From assembly GCF_018403325.1 (NCBI RefSeq), contig NZ_BOSL01000011.1, positions 1 to 64,000 of the forward strand: a stretch of 64,000 nt of DNA. Direction: 5' to 3'. The translations under genes and the position numbers were made by a program. The notes below the pieces were generated by a model. That model was given only the letters and a program-made list of their open reading frames with translations, was not told the DNA's origin and did not search any database. Below are positions 52,873 to 62,792 of the stretch, piece after piece. The number at the start of each line of letters is the position of its first letter. Position 1 is the first letter of the stretch. The stretch comes from Paenibacillus vini. GTDB taxonomy: Bacteria > Bacillota > Bacilli > Paenibacillales > Paenibacillaceae.

Positions 52873-54393
52873 ATGGTCAAAACAACGATTACGAATCCGG
52901 TCATTTGGGCCGATGTACCGGACGTCAGCGTCATCCGCGTAGGAACGACGTTCTATATGGTGAGCACGAGCATGCATTCCATGCCAGGCTGCCCGATCAT
53001 GAAGTCGGACAATTTAATGCATTGGGAGCTGGTGAACTATGTATTCGATACGCTCGAAGATCATGACGCACATCATTTGCTCGACGGAACAGGCATATAC
53101 GGTAACGGTTCATGGGCTGCCAGCCTGCGCTACCATAAGGGGATGTACTATGTATGTTTCTCGTGCAATGATATGGACCGGTTCTATGTATACAGGACGA
53201 ACGACATCGAGCACGGACGATGGGAGCGATCAGTACTAGGTGGACTCCATCATGATCCGGGCTTGCTGTTTGATGATGACGACCGCGTCTATGTATTTTA
53301 CGGTAACGGCGATATCCGCATCGCGGAGTTGACGCCGGATGCAACGGCGTTGAAGCCGGGCGGTATTAACCGGTTACTGTTCGAGACGGAGCGTGAAGGG
53401 ATCGGTTTACGAGCCGAGGGCTGTCATGCCTATAAGCTGAACGGATTTTATTATCTGTTCTTTATCGAATGGCCGAATACCGGCAATTGCCGCCGCAGAC
53501 AGGTTGTCTACCGTTCAAGGGAACTGTTGGGACCGTACGAGCATCGCGTCGTGCTGGATGACGATATGGGCTACCACAACAAAGGGGTTGCGCAGGGAGG
53601 TATCGTCGATACGCCGGCGGGAGAATGGTACGCTGTTCTGTTTCAGGATCACGATGCTGTAGGCCGGATCCCCTGTGTCGTCCCTGTACATTGGGAGAAT
53701 GACTGGCCGGTATTTGGAATCGACGGCAAAGTGCCGTCGTCCTTCGAGGCGGACCTGCCGGAGAGGCTGCCGAAGCCGCTTGTCATCAGCGACGACTTCG
53801 ACTATGACGAGAATAAACTGGCGTTAAACTGGCAATGGAACCATAATCCCGACAACCTGTTATGGTCGGTGACGTCGCGTCAAGGGCACCTTCGGTTAAT
53901 TACGGGGCGTCCGGCGCAAAGCGTTGAATATGCCCGGAACACATTGACGCAGCGTACGGAAGGACCGCGCTGCACGGCGATGACGACGGTTGACATTACC
54001 GGAATGAAGCCGGGTGATCGTGCCGGGCTGGTTGCCTTACAGCATGATTTTGGCACCGTCGGCGTGCAAATGGAGGAAGACGGCAGCCGGTACGTTGCAA
54101 TGACTGCTGCTTCCGGAGACGGCGCTGAAACCACGGTCGAGCGTATTCGTTACGAAGGAGACATAATCTATCTTAAAATCAAGTTTGACTTCGAGGATAG
54201 TGCGGATACGGCCGAGTTTCACTATTCTTCGGACGGCCACCGGTGGGAAACCATCGGCCGCCCGCTGCAGCTTAAATATACGCTGGATCATTTTATGGGC
54301 TGCCGGATCGGCTTATACAACTATGCGACGAAGGAAGCGGGAGGGTTTGTGGACTTCGATTATTTCCGCTACGGTATGGATTCAGAACATTGA
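52873..54393 (+). CDS. GH43 exo-glycosidase (beta-xylosidase/arabinofuranosidase type)
   Basis: A 506-residue enzyme. The five-bladed propeller (about 5-300) starts ITNPVIWADVPDVSVIRVG, whose Asp is the catalytic base. HHDPGLLFDDDDRVYVFYG supplies the transition-state Asp, and RAEGCHAYKLNGFYYLF the acid Glu. A C-terminal beta-sandwich (about 320-506) starts DDFDYDENKLALNWQWNHNPD, as in GH43 subfamily 12 xylosidases. Members act on xylosyl or arabinofuranosyl ends; the precise substrate is open. There is no signal peptide. ATG 52873 has GTGGAG close by and AAGGAGG at 52855-52861. The gap to the next gene is 24 bases, so the two form an operon. Confidence 0.88.
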   Translation: MVKTTITNPVIWADVPDVSVIRVGTTFYMVSTSMHSMPGCPIMKSDNLMHWELVNYVFDTLEDHDAHHLLDGTGIYGNGSWAASLRYHKGMYYVCFSCNDMDRFYVYRTNDIEHGRWERSVLGGLHHDPGLLFDDDDRVYVFYGNGDIRIAELTPDATALKPGGINRLLFETEREGIGLRAEGCHAYKLNGFYYLFFIEWPNTGNCRRRQVVYRSRELLGPYEHRVVLDDDMGYHNKGVAQGGIVDTPAGEWYAVLFQDHDAVGRIPCVVPVHWENDWPVFGIDGKVPSSFEADLPERLPKPLVISDDFDYDENKLALNWQWNHNPDNLLWSVTSRQGHLRLITGRPAQSVEYARNTLTQRTEGPRCTAMTTVDITGMKPGDRAGLVALQHDFGTVGVQMEEDGSRYVAMTAASGDGAETTVERIRYEGDIIYLKIKFDFEDSADTAEFHYSSDGHRWETIGRPLQLKYTLDHFMGCRIGLYNYATKEAGGFVDFDYFRYGMDSEH

Positions 54394-54417
54394 TTAAGGA
54401 AGGAAGGCATGAATTAG

Positions 54418-56724
54418 ATGACTGATTCATTGCAATTATGGTATCAACGGCCTGCGGAGAACTGGGACGAAGCCCTGCCGATCGGCAGCGGCCGACTCGG
54501 CGGCATGATCTTTGGCAGAACTGTGGAAGAGCGCCTTCAACTTAACGAAGATTCCATTTGGTCCGGAGGCCCGATGGACCGTAACAACCCAGACGCGCTG
54601 GAGCATCTGGCAGAGGTTCGGCGGCTGCTTGCGGACGGACGATTGTCTCAAGCGGAAAGGCTCGCTGCGATGGCGTTATCCGGAACGCCGGAATGCCAAC
54701 GCCATTACGAGCCGCTCGGTGATCTATGGATTGAGATCGGACATGAGGAAACGGAAGTGTCGGACTATCGGCGAGAGCTTGATCTAAAGAACGGAACGGC
54801 TACCGTCAGCTACCAATGGCGCGGCGAACGGCATGAGCGCGAACATTTCGCCAGTTATCCGGACGGTGTCATCGCCGTCCGATTATCTGCCGACCACAGC
54901 AACGCCGTTTCGTTCAGGCTGCGCTTCACGCGCGGGCATCAGCGTTTTCTTGACAGCTTGCGGACCGAGCCGGACGGCCTGCTCGTTATGAAGGCGGGCC
55001 TCGGTGGGGCGGATGGAATTAATGTCTGTTCGATGATCGGCGTTCAAACAAAAGGGGGACACATCCGGTCAATCGGCGAGTTTCTTGTAGTAGAGGATGC
55101 GGATGAAGCCGTTATTTTTATCGCGGCTGCGACCACCTATAGGCATGATAATACGGAAGCGGTGTGCCGGGAGACGATTCGGTCGGCTCGTACCCGCGGA
55201 TATGCCGAGTTGCGGGAAAGACATATTGCTGACAACAGCAGTCTCTTCGGACGGGTCGAGCTCCGGCTTGGGAATGGAGAAGGATCCGCTGCAGCCGCTT
55301 TGCCTACGGACGAACGGCTCGCCGCGGTGCGGGGAGGTTCTGAAGACAATGGTTTAACAGCGTTATATTTCCATTATGGCCGATACCTGCTGATCGCAAG
55401 CAGTCGGCCCGGCTCGCTCCCCGCCAATTTGCAAGGCATCTGGAACGAGCATTTCACGCCTCCGTGGGATTCGAAATATACGATCAATATCAACGCGCAG
55501 ATGAACTACTGGCCGGCAGAGAGCTGCAACTTGTCCGAATGCCATGAACCGCTCTTTGATCTGCTTGAGCGGATGAGGCCAAACGGTCGTGAGACGGCAC
55601 GCCGGATGTACGGTTGCCGCGGGTTTGTAGCACATCACAATACCGACTTGTGGGGCGATACGGCACCGCAGGACATTTACATGCCTGCTACGGTTTGGCC
55701 GATGGGTGCGGCTTGGCTTTGTCTTCACCTGTGGGAGCATTACGCCTACAATCTTGATCGGTCATTCCTCGAGAAAGCGTATGAGACGATGAAGGAATCC
55801 GCGGATTTCTTTATCGACTACATGACGGAGACGGCGGATGGGAAACTTGTCACCATGCCTTCCGTCTCGCCCGAGAACGTTTACCGCTTGCCGAACGGGG
55901 AGACGGGCACGTTGTGCATTGCGCCTTCGATGGATAGTCAGATTATCGATGAATTATTCGGGGCATGTATCGAAGCTTCGATGCTGCTCGGCATCGACGA
56001 TGATTTCCGGGATCTGCTTGCCGAAGCAAGGTCGAGGCTGCCGGAACCGAAGATCGGACGTTATGGACAGCTACAGGAATGGTTGGAGGATTACGAGGAA
56101 GAAGAACCGGGACACAGACATATTTCGCATCTATTTGCCCTGCATCCCGGTTCCCGTATTACACCTTACGGAACGCCCGAATTGGCGACGGCGGCCCGGA
56201 TAACGCTCGAGCGCCGGCTTGCTAGCGGCGGCGGTCACACAGGGTGGAGCCGTGCTTGGATCATCAATCTATGGGCGCGGCTGCGCGACAGCGATGAAGC
56301 ATATGGGAACTTCATGGCGCTCTTACGCCACTCGACGCTTCCCAACCTGCTCGATAACCATCCGCCGTTCCAAATTGACGGTAATTTCGGAGGTACCGCA
56401 GGCATCGCGGAGATGCTGCTCCAGAGCCACGAAGGCGTCATTGATCTACTGCCATCGCTACCGAAGGCATGGGGGGACGGATCAGTCAAAGGGCTGCGTG
56501 CACGCGGCGGGTTCGAAGTCGATATGAAATGGGTTGAAGGCAAGCTGAGCCAGGCGGTAATACGTTCTGAACACAGAGGAATATGCCGGATTCGGAAAGA
56601 CGATTCGCGAAGGCTTGTCGTTGAGACCGATGCGGGAACGAGGGTCGATGCCGGAACGGAAGGAAATGAAATCACCTTCAAGATTTCCGCTGGGACAGCA
56701 TACAAGATAACGACTCATTCATGA
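54418..56724 (+). CDS. GH95 alpha-L-fucosidase/galactosidase-type enzyme
   Basis: A 768-residue family 95 enzyme. The N-terminal beta domain begins [27 protein letters not shown], a family hallmark. The (alpha/alpha)6 barrel (about 300-660) includes [31 protein letters not shown] with the Asn pair, [15 protein letters not shown] with the acid Glu, and [15 protein letters not shown] with the catalytic Asp. The family contains alpha-1,2-L-fucosidases and alpha-L-galactosidases that invert configuration. There is no signal peptide. The ATG at 54418 follows GGAAGGAAGG. With the GH20 and GH35 enzymes it fits trimming of Fuc-Gal-HexNAc glycans, though plant xyloglucan fucose is another option. Confidence 0.92.
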   Translation: MTDSLQLWYQRPAENWDEALPIGSGRLGGMIFGRTVEERLQLNEDSIWSGGPMDRNNPDALEHLAEVRRLLADGRLSQAERLAAMALSGTPECQRHYEPLGDLWIEIGHEETEVSDYRRELDLKNGTATVSYQWRGERHEREHFASYPDGVIAVRLSADHSNAVSFRLRFTRGHQRFLDSLRTEPDGLLVMKAGLGGADGINVCSMIGVQTKGGHIRSIGEFLVVEDADEAVIFIAAATTYRHDNTEAVCRETIRSARTRGYAELRERHIADNSSLFGRVELRLGNGEGSAAAALPTDERLAAVRGGSEDNGLTALYFHYGRYLLIASSRPGSLPANLQGIWNEHFTPPWDSKYTININAQMNYWPAESCNLSECHEPLFDLLERMRPNGRETARRMYGCRGFVAHHNTDLWGDTAPQDIYMPATVWPMGAAWLCLHLWEHYAYNLDRSFLEKAYETMKESADFFIDYMTETADGKLVTMPSVSPENVYRLPNGETGTLCIAPSMDSQIIDELFGACIEASMLLGIDDDFRDLLAEARSRLPEPKIGRYGQLQEWLEDYEEEEPGHRHISHLFALHPGSRITPYGTPELATAARITLERRLASGGGHTGWSRAWIINLWARLRDSDEAYGNFMALLRHSTLPNLLDNHPPFQIDGNFGGTAGIAEMLLQSHEGVIDLLPSLPKAWGDGSVKGLRARGGFEVDMKWVEGKLSQAVIRSEHRGICRIRKDDSRRLVVETDAGTRVDAGTEGNEITFKISAGTAYKITTHS

Positions 56725-56769
56725 GGCGGATGGCATCATGCTGAATAATTCAATTTACGATAAATGCAA

Positions 56770-56805
56770 ACGGCAGTCGGATCTTAGTCCGGCTGCCGTC
56801 TTTTT
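56770..56805 (+). terminator. Terminator after the GH43-GH95 operon
   Basis: ACGGCAGTCGGA pairs with TCCGGCTGCCGT across a short loop, and CTTTTT follows. Confidence 0.9.
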
Positions 56806-56877
56806 AATATTATTTACAACCAAGTAAGAGGATCTGGGGTAAGCAGAAGACGAAGCCAAATGTGAAACGCTCGCTCG

Positions 56878-58296
56878 TTATTCCAGTGTGAACGAAGCCA
56901 GACTCGCGTTGCCGATTCCCTTATAAGTGAAATAGAGGGCGTGAACTCCGTCCGGAATGGCGATATCGGCTTCATACGTCGTCCATACATTCGTGAAATC
57001 CACCGGAATCGAGCCAAGCGGCGGACCGTCCCATGCCGTCTTGACCTCGAAGCTTCCTCGGGCATAGCCTCGGACTTCGATCTTCATGCTCCGCACATTT
57101 TCGCAATGAAAATACTTGAACCCCGCCGTTGCGGAATCCTGCATATTGGCGATATAACCGACTTCCTCGTCCCCGTCCTTCCCGTCCTGCGTGATCTTCG
57201 GGAATCGGCCGTCCATCCAGGCCCCATGCGAGCCCGTATACCGCTCATCCGCAGCCGCCGTAAACAGATGGCAGGCCAGGTAAGCCGGGTACTCGCCGCG
57301 CCCTTCCAGCGGGCCGCCATTCGGGCCGCTCGTTGTAATCTCCACTTGCGGTATGGTGCCGTCTTCAAGGATAGCGATCGGTTCGATACAGCCCTGCCGG
57401 CTGAAGCTCGTACCGTTGGTATGCCGGTGATAGAAGATGTACCATTGTCCGCCCGTCTCCACCATGCCGCCGTGATTGTTACCCCCATAGAACATGGGTT
57501 TGTCAGCGGGTTTATAGGTATCGATATGCAGATCATTGTTGCTGACGATAACGCCGCGGTACTCAAAACCGCTCGTTGGATGAAGACTGGTCGCATAGCA
57601 CAATTCGTGCATGACGATCGAAGAATAAACGAAATAGTACGTATCTCCGTGCTTTCGGATGGAAGGCGCCTCGAAGAATTCATGTCCTTCGAAGCCGGTT
57701 CCTTTGCCGTACGGTTCGCTGGGAGCAACGAATACCGGATCTTCGGTGATGGTGAGCATATCCGGTCCGAGTACTGTAGCCATCGAGCCATGACGCGACC
57801 GGTCGCCAATCGCACAGAACCCGGTATACAGATAAGTGAGATCTCCTTCCGTCAAGACGCCCGGGTCGAATTGCGGTTCGTCTCCCTCCCGTTCACCTAA
57901 ACGCGTACCGTCGGCATACCGCACGTAACCGTAGAACTCATACTTGCCGGCCGGGGTGTCACAGACGGCGACCGAGACGACGGACACCTTGTCCAGAACG
58001 TAGTAGAGGTAATAACGTCCGTCAGGGCCGCGGGTGACATCGGGGGCATATAGACACATATGGCCGTCCGGATTGAGCGGATCATCACTTTTCTTATATA
58101 TCACGCCTTCGTACCGCCAGTCCCCCAGATTGTCCGCTGGAGCCGACCAACAAACATAATCGTTCAGACAAAATACATGTCCGTTAAAACGATCATGCGA
58201 TCCGTATACGTAGACTCTGTCCTCAAAAACATGCGGTTCCCCGTCAGGGATGTATTCCCATGACGGCAGATAAGGGTTAACTCCTTGTAGCTTCAT
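56878..58296 (-). CDS. GH43 family glycoside hydrolase with C-terminal carbohydrate-binding domain
   Basis: A 472-residue enzyme distinct from the GH43 at 52873. The propeller (about 1-320) has HVFEDRVYVYGSHD near the base, YAPDVTRGPDGRYYLYY, and GHEFFEAPSIRKHGDTYYFVYS with the acid Glu. The C-terminal domain (about 350-472) has NMQDSATAGFKYFHCENV and a CBM6-like beta-sandwich ending. Related GH43 enzymes cleave arabinofuranosyl, xylosyl or galactosyl ends; which applies here is unknown. The start is ATG 58296 after GGGAGTTG. It is transcribed alone and converges on the GH95 operon. Confidence 0.87.
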   Translation of the reverse strand: MKLQGVNPYLPSWEYIPDGEPHVFEDRVYVYGSHDRFNGHVFCLNDYVCWSAPADNLGDWRYEGVIYKKSDDPLNPDGHMCLYAPDVTRGPDGRYYLYYVLDKVSVVSVAVCDTPAGKYEFYGYVRYADGTRLGEREGDEPQFDPGVLTEGDLTYLYTGFCAIGDRSRHGSMATVLGPDMLTITEDPVFVAPSEPYGKGTGFEGHEFFEAPSIRKHGDTYYFVYSSIVMHELCYATSLHPTSGFEYRGVIVSNNDLHIDTYKPADKPMFYGGNNHGGMVETGGQWYIFYHRHTNGTSFSRQGCIEPIAILEDGTIPQVEITTSGPNGGPLEGRGEYPAYLACHLFTAAADERYTGSHGAWMDGRFPKITQDGKDGDEEVGYIANMQDSATAGFKYFHCENVRSMKIEVRGYARGSFEVKTAWDGPPLGSIPVDFTNVWTTYEADIAIPDGVHALYFTYKGIGNASLASFTLE

Positions 58297-58606
58297 TTGG
58301 TATCAACTCCCAATCATACTATTAAGCTGCAATGATATCGTATTGCTTGTTTTATTTGTGCTTTCGCGTGAATCGTAACGTCCAAAGGAATAAATGTCAA
58401 CAAATTATTTTTAGAATAGAATAGGAAAGATCAAGTTTGATATCCCAAGTGAAAATAGAATAAACGTTATTAATAAATAGCCATTTGGCATTTATAAATT
58501 TAATGAATATTAGAATAAATCAATTACAAGTGAGGATGCATCATTGTTTTCAGCGGGGGCTCATCTTATAATTTTCTGAATCGCCGGGAACGGCCGGAAA
58601 AAGAAT
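58297..58606. other. Divergent A/T-rich promoter region
   Basis: Between the GH43 and esterase starts there are three TAGAATA-like words (near 58412, 58454 and 58512) that could be AraC-type half sites. No gene, RNA or clear promoter pair was recognised. Confidence 0.3.
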
Positions 58607-58620
58607 AGGAGGCGTTGGTT

Positions 58621-60147
58621 ATGCTTCGAGTCGCAAAAGTCGAAAATGGGATGGTTCAGGGACTGCCGGCAGCGGATCCCCGGATTACAAGCTTTAAGGG
58701 GATTCCGTTTGCCGCTCCGCCGGTAGGAAAGAACCGATGGCGTGCCCCCCAGCCGGCGGAAAATTGGGAAGGCGTGCTTAAAGCATATGAATTCGCACCG
58801 ATTTCCTTGCAGGTAAGACAAGAGATTGACGATAACAACATTTATACCCGGGAGTGGGCCGTAGAACCGGATATCGCGATGGATGAGGACTGCTTGTATC
58901 TTAACGTGTGGACGCCGGCCAATAGCGTCGATGAGAAGCTGCCGGTGTATGTCTGGTATTTCGGCGGCGGGCTCCAGGTCGGACATACGGCGGAGATGGA
59001 GTTTGACGGCGAACGTATCGCACGAAGAGGAATCGTGGTGGTAACGATCAATTACCGTTTGAACGTATTCGGTTTTTTAGCCCATCCCGAAATCACGGCG
59101 GAAGCGCCGGACGCACCGGCTAACTTCGGCCATCTCGATCAGCAGGCGGCTACCAGATGGGTCAAGCGCAATATTGAGGCATTTGGCGGAGACCCGGATA
59201 ATATAACGATCGGCGGACAGTCGGCGGGGGGCTGGAGTGTCTTGAGCCAGCTTGCATCTCCTCAGAACGAAGGTCTCTTTCAGCGAGCCATTGTTCAAAG
59301 CGGAGTATTTACGTCCCTTTATCCTAATAAAGGCATGCCTAATTTTTGGACAGAGTTGAGCGAAGCGGAACGGGCGGGCGTCACATTTTTTGAATATCTC
59401 GGCGTCTCCTCGCTTGAGGAAGCGCGGCGGCTGGATGGAACCTATCTGAGGGACAAAGCGATGGAATACCAGGGCTTCTGGGGAACCGTGGAAGACGGGG
59501 GATTTAACGTTGGCAACCCGTTTGATTGCTTCCTGCAAAATAAACGCTGGATGGTGCCGGTCATGTTCGGCCATACCTCCTCCGAGTTTTTCAGCGTCCC
59601 GAATGTCGAAACGCAGGGTGAGCTCGAGAAGATGGCCGCAGATATGTTCGGCAACGAAGCCGAAGAATTCCTGAAATTGTGCGGCGGTCAGTCAGTCGAC
59701 ATTGAGGAGGCCAAGAAGAGAGCCTCGGTGAGCGGCATCGAGTATGCCATCCGTTTAGCCGCACAGGCTAATGCCGATAGCGGCGCCAACACTCCGTTGT
59801 ATTATTATAATTTCGATGCGGACATCCCAGGCTGGGATAACCCCGGTACTTTCCATTCCGTGGATCTCTGGTTTTTCTTTGAGACGCTCGCCAAATGCTG
59901 GAGGCCGTTTGTCGGCAAACACTACGATTTGGCTCGACAAATGTGCAACTACTGGGCGAACTTCATTGCTTCAGGAAACCCGAATGGAATAGATTCTACC
60001 GGAGAGGAGCTTCCTCATTGGAACCCCCTCATGCCCGAGACTCCTTATGGAATGCTGTTTGCGGACCGGGCCGAATATCTCGAAGAGGAACCTAGCGAAA
60101 TGATGAAGTTTCTTGTAAAGCAATATTTTAAGAAAGAGCACTGTTAA
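58621..60147 (+). CDS. Type B carboxylesterase (para-nitrobenzyl esterase type)
   Basis: A 508-residue alpha/beta hydrolase. The oxyanion-hole motif is VWYFGGGLQVG. The nucleophile elbow is GGQSAGG with Ser201. The His region is GTFHSVDLWFFF, and the acid is probably the Glu in HTSSEF. It hydrolyses carboxylic esters and could remove acyl groups from sugars or act on unrelated esters. There is no signal peptide. TTG 58615 is only two bases from AGGAGG (58607-58612), whereas ATG 58621 is eight away and is chosen. The last 20 bases overlap the end of the converging AraC gene. Confidence 0.9.
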   Translation: MLRVAKVENGMVQGLPAADPRITSFKGIPFAAPPVGKNRWRAPQPAENWEGVLKAYEFAPISLQVRQEIDDNNIYTREWAVEPDIAMDEDCLYLNVWTPANSVDEKLPVYVWYFGGGLQVGHTAEMEFDGERIARRGIVVVTINYRLNVFGFLAHPEITAEAPDAPANFGHLDQQAATRWVKRNIEAFGGDPDNITIGGQSAGGWSVLSQLASPQNEGLFQRAIVQSGVFTSLYPNKGMPNFWTELSEAERAGVTFFEYLGVSSLEEARRLDGTYLRDKAMEYQGFWGTVEDGGFNVGNPFDCFLQNKRWMVPVMFGHTSSEFFSVPNVETQGELEKMAADMFGNEAEEFLKLCGGQSVDIEEAKKRASVSGIEYAIRLAAQANADSGANTPLYYYNFDADIPGWDNPGTFHSVDLWFFFETLAKCWRPFVGKHYDLARQMCNYWANFIASGNPNGIDSTGEELPHWNPLMPETPYGMLFADRAEYLEEEPSEMMKFLVKQYFKKEHC

Positions 60148-60901
60148 GCTTCTGAAAATTTCTTGGCGTGTGGCCCGTGATTTGTTTGAACTGCCTGCTG
60201 AAGTGTTCGACATTTTGATATCCGCAACGGGAAGAAATTTCGGCGATCGATTGCGTGTTATGAATCAAGTATTCTTTGGCTATACGGATACGGTGGTTGA
60301 TGACGTCATCCATGCAGGAAACGCCGAAGGTTTTCTTGTAAATGTTCTGTAAATAGCCCGTACTGATCTGAAGGTACTCCGCCATTTTCGAGACCGACCA
60401 GTCATCGCCGGGATGGTTCTGAATCGCGGTCCGCAGCCTCAATAGATTGTGGTATTGCGGCGTAAGCTCGCCGCCGTGGAAATAGGATTCAAGCAGTTTG
60501 TTGAACAGCGTACGGAGCAAGCAGTCGAGGGAAGAATGTTTATAGTCCCGCTGATTGTTGTGTTCGATGACCAGCAATTCAAACAGCTTGCCGCAATATT
60601 CCGGATCGATCAAGGCGAAAGGTACACCTGTCGGCAGCGGCGATTCTGTTATGTAAGGCTCGTTGGTCTCGAAGCGAATCCAATCATTGACGAACTGGTC
60701 GGCGCTGGAACGGTAATAAACTTTTTGGTTCGGACGGTAGATGACGGCGCAATGTGCGGGATACGTCTTGAGCTCCCCGTCGACCCAGAATTGAGCCGGG
60801 GTTTTGGTGAGAACAAGCAGCCAGTGATAGCCCACCGGCACGTCGACCACAAAATTACCGGCGTGTGACGTATTGCTTTCAACATAATGAATCGTCGTCA
60901 A
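60128..60901 (-). CDS. AraC-family transcriptional regulator
   Basis: A 257-residue regulator with an N-terminal cupin-like domain (about 15-90; WLLVLTKTPAQFWVDGELKTYP). The C-terminal AraC domain (about 160-255) has MAEYLQISTGYLQNIYKKTFG and YQNVEHFSRQFKQITGHTPRNFQK. The start is TTG 60901 after AAAGGAGGAG. The gene converges with, and overlaps by 20 bases, the esterase gene, and may regulate it. A TATAAT on the minus strand at 60930-60935 is a likely -10 box. Confidence 0.88.
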   Translation of the reverse strand: MTTIHYVESNTSHAGNFVVDVPVGYHWLLVLTKTPAQFWVDGELKTYPAHCAVIYRPNQKVYYRSSADQFVNDWIRFETNEPYITESPLPTGVPFALIDPEYCGKLFELLVIEHNNQRDYKHSSLDCLLRTLFNKLLESYFHGGELTPQYHNLLRLRTAIQNHPGDDWSVSKMAEYLQISTGYLQNIYKKTFGVSCMDDVINHRIRIAKEYLIHNTQSIAEISSRCGYQNVEHFSRQFKQITGHTPRNFQKLNSALS

Positions 60902-60918
60902 ACGTACTCCTCCTTTTT

Positions 60919-60983
60919 AGGCTGCCATCATTATATCATAGCGCGAAATCGGGAAATCCACGGATAAGGCAGCCTTTTTTTAT
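60919..60983 (+). terminator. Possible terminator upstream of the PucR gene
   Basis: AGGCTGCC at 60919-60926 is inverted as GGCAGCCT at 60969-60976 and followed by T7. The 42-base loop contains the AraC gene's -10 box, so on the plus strand this may insulate the PucR gene from antisense transcription. Confidence 0.4.
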
Positions 60984-61085
60984 TCGATTGGCTTTTCATC
61001 CCCATTCACTTTAAAATTTAGGAATAGCTTCAATAATCACTGAACAAGAAAAAGTGGTGAACAACATGGGGTAACCGTTAAAGAT

Positions 61086-62651
61086 ATGCTGCAATTGCCT
61101 TCATTTCGAGGGGCCAAGGTGCTGGCCGGAAAGAGTAGCCTGCATCGCATCGTCTCCTCCTTATCCGTATTGGAGGTGTCGAACGCCGATTTTTCTTCCA
61201 AAATCGTTCAAACCGTTCAGGAGGAATGGTATGCGGAAGAGATTGTAATCAGTTCCTTATACACGATTAAGGACAGCGTGGAGAAACAGTGCGAGACGAT
61301 CCAGTACTTGATCGATCTCGGCGAAGTGGGACTGATCCTGTATTATGTAGGAATCATTGTTCCGAAAATCCCGGAGGAAGTGCTGCAATTAGCCGAATCG
61401 CACAATTTTATCATCATCTGCATGCCAGAGAACGATATCTCGCTTCGTTATAATGAAGTGATTTATGAAGTGATGGAAGCGATTGTGCTCGACAATCAGA
61501 CGATCAATGATAATTTTGTGAATGAAACGCTGGAGAAAGTATCGTTCCTGCCGGAGCATTCGCGCAGTGTGGAAATTATGCTGAAATTGTTGTCCGACCG
61601 GCTGAAGGCCAATCTCGTACTGACGAATACGCAGCTGGACATTGCCAATCAAGTCATGTGGCCGCGCAACTCGACCTTGGACGTGGTGAGCCTCATTCGG
61701 GGATACGCGCCTCATTATATCGACGGCCGGGCACGGGGAGAGAACAACGATTCCGCTTGTTTTATCGGTCATCAAATCATCCGCCAGAAGAATGGAGAGC
61801 CTCTGTACCTGTTTGTCATTAAAGAAAATGCGAAGCTGCCGGTAAAAACCATAGATAAAATCGGCGAGGTCGTGCAAGTGGCCGTCAATCTTTGGGGAGA
61901 CAAGCATAACGAGGTCAGCGAATACGCTCTGGTCAAAGCGATCCTAAACGATGAGAGCGAGAAGATGCGGAGGCTTGCCCATCTGCTTCATATCGATGTT
62001 GCGGCGGTTCAGATGATGTGGCTCGTCTACTTCGAGGATTTATCGGAGGAAAAAGACATCCGGGAGGACTTGGCGGAACATCTCTCCAAATATTATCAAA
62101 CGGCCGTCATCCAGACGATCGACTACTGCATTGTTGTTCTGCTGGGCAACGGTTCGTACAAATCCAATGAAATCGAAATTGCCGAAGAGTATATGGAGAC
62201 GACGAGCTACTTGTCTTCGATATCCGAAATGGTATACGCGCCAAGGATGAGAAACACGACGGACGTGCGGCGGATGTATCAGCTTGTGAATCAGGTCAGG
62301 AAGCAGATCCATCTCATTTACCATGAGCGAAAATGGTTTACGGCGGCGGAAATTCGCTCCATGAAGCGGGCCGTGGATTTGAGCGTACAGGGCGAGGAAG
62401 TTGTGGAGGAGTGGATGTCCGTAATTGCTCCTGTGCTGGAGGATCCGGAATCCGTCAGAACCTTGATGACGTTCCTGCTGGATGCGAAGGGAAGCTTTGA
62501 TGCATGCAGCCAACTCTTATTCGTTCACAAAAATACAGTAAAATACCGCGTCAAAAAAATCAGCGAGCTGCTGGGATACGATATCACGAAGAACTCCGAA
62601 TTTTACGATGTGTATCTGGCTTGCATGATCTACCGGTTAATAAACAGCTAA
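61086..62651 (+). CDS. PucR-family transcriptional regulator (start disrupted)
   Basis: A 521-residue regulator. The N-terminal PucR domain (about 1-120) opens MLQLPSFRGAKVLAG, a central region follows, and the C-terminal PucR helix-turn-helix reads CSQLLFVHKNTVKYRVKKISELLGYD. PucR proteins control purine or other nitrogen catabolism genes, and the next gene encodes a cytosine/purine-type permease. The ATG at 61086 has no ribosome site. A proper site (AAGTGGTGA) and ATG 61066 lie just upstream, but their frame reads ATG-GGG-TAA. One extra G in the run 61068-61071 would restore a family-like MGVTVKDMLQLP. The gene may thus be frameshifted, or the sequence may have an error. Confidence 0.85.
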   Translation: MLQLPSFRGAKVLAGKSSLHRIVSSLSVLEVSNADFSSKIVQTVQEEWYAEEIVISSLYTIKDSVEKQCETIQYLIDLGEVGLILYYVGIIVPKIPEEVLQLAESHNFIIICMPENDISLRYNEVIYEVMEAIVLDNQTINDNFVNETLEKVSFLPEHSRSVEIMLKLLSDRLKANLVLTNTQLDIANQVMWPRNSTLDVVSLIRGYAPHYIDGRARGENNDSACFIGHQIIRQKNGEPLYLFVIKENAKLPVKTIDKIGEVVQVAVNLWGDKHNEVSEYALVKAILNDESEKMRRLAHLLHIDVAAVQMMWLVYFEDLSEEKDIREDLAEHLSKYYQTAVIQTIDYCIVVLLGNGSYKSNEIEIAEEYMETTSYLSSISEMVYAPRMRNTTDVRRMYQLVNQVRKQIHLIYHERKWFTAAEIRSMKRAVDLSVQGEEVVEEWMSVIAPVLEDPESVRTLMTFLLDAKGSFDACSQLLFVHKNTVKYRVKKISELLGYDITKNSEFYDVYLACMIYRLINS

Positions 62652-62658
62652 ACCTGCT

Positions 62659-62710
62659 AAATCCGAGTCTTTGTCCAAACGACAAAAATTCGGATTTTTA
62701 TTTTTATTTC
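62659..62710 (+). terminator. Terminator of the PucR gene
   Basis: AAATCCGA/TCGGATTT encloses an inner TTTGTC-CAAAC-GACAAA stem, and a T-rich run follows. Confidence 0.88.
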
Positions 62711-62792
62711 CGAAAAAGACGGCCCTCCCCGGTTCTTTTACAATAAGAACAATCGTTTTTAGTTATCGATCAAGATTGGGGGGACAGGAGTT

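Noticed and set aside
56941-57900. Plus-strand 319-codon frame opposite the second GH43 gene
   Set aside because: The minus frame carries the full GH43 pattern and a ribosome site. The plus frame lacks both.
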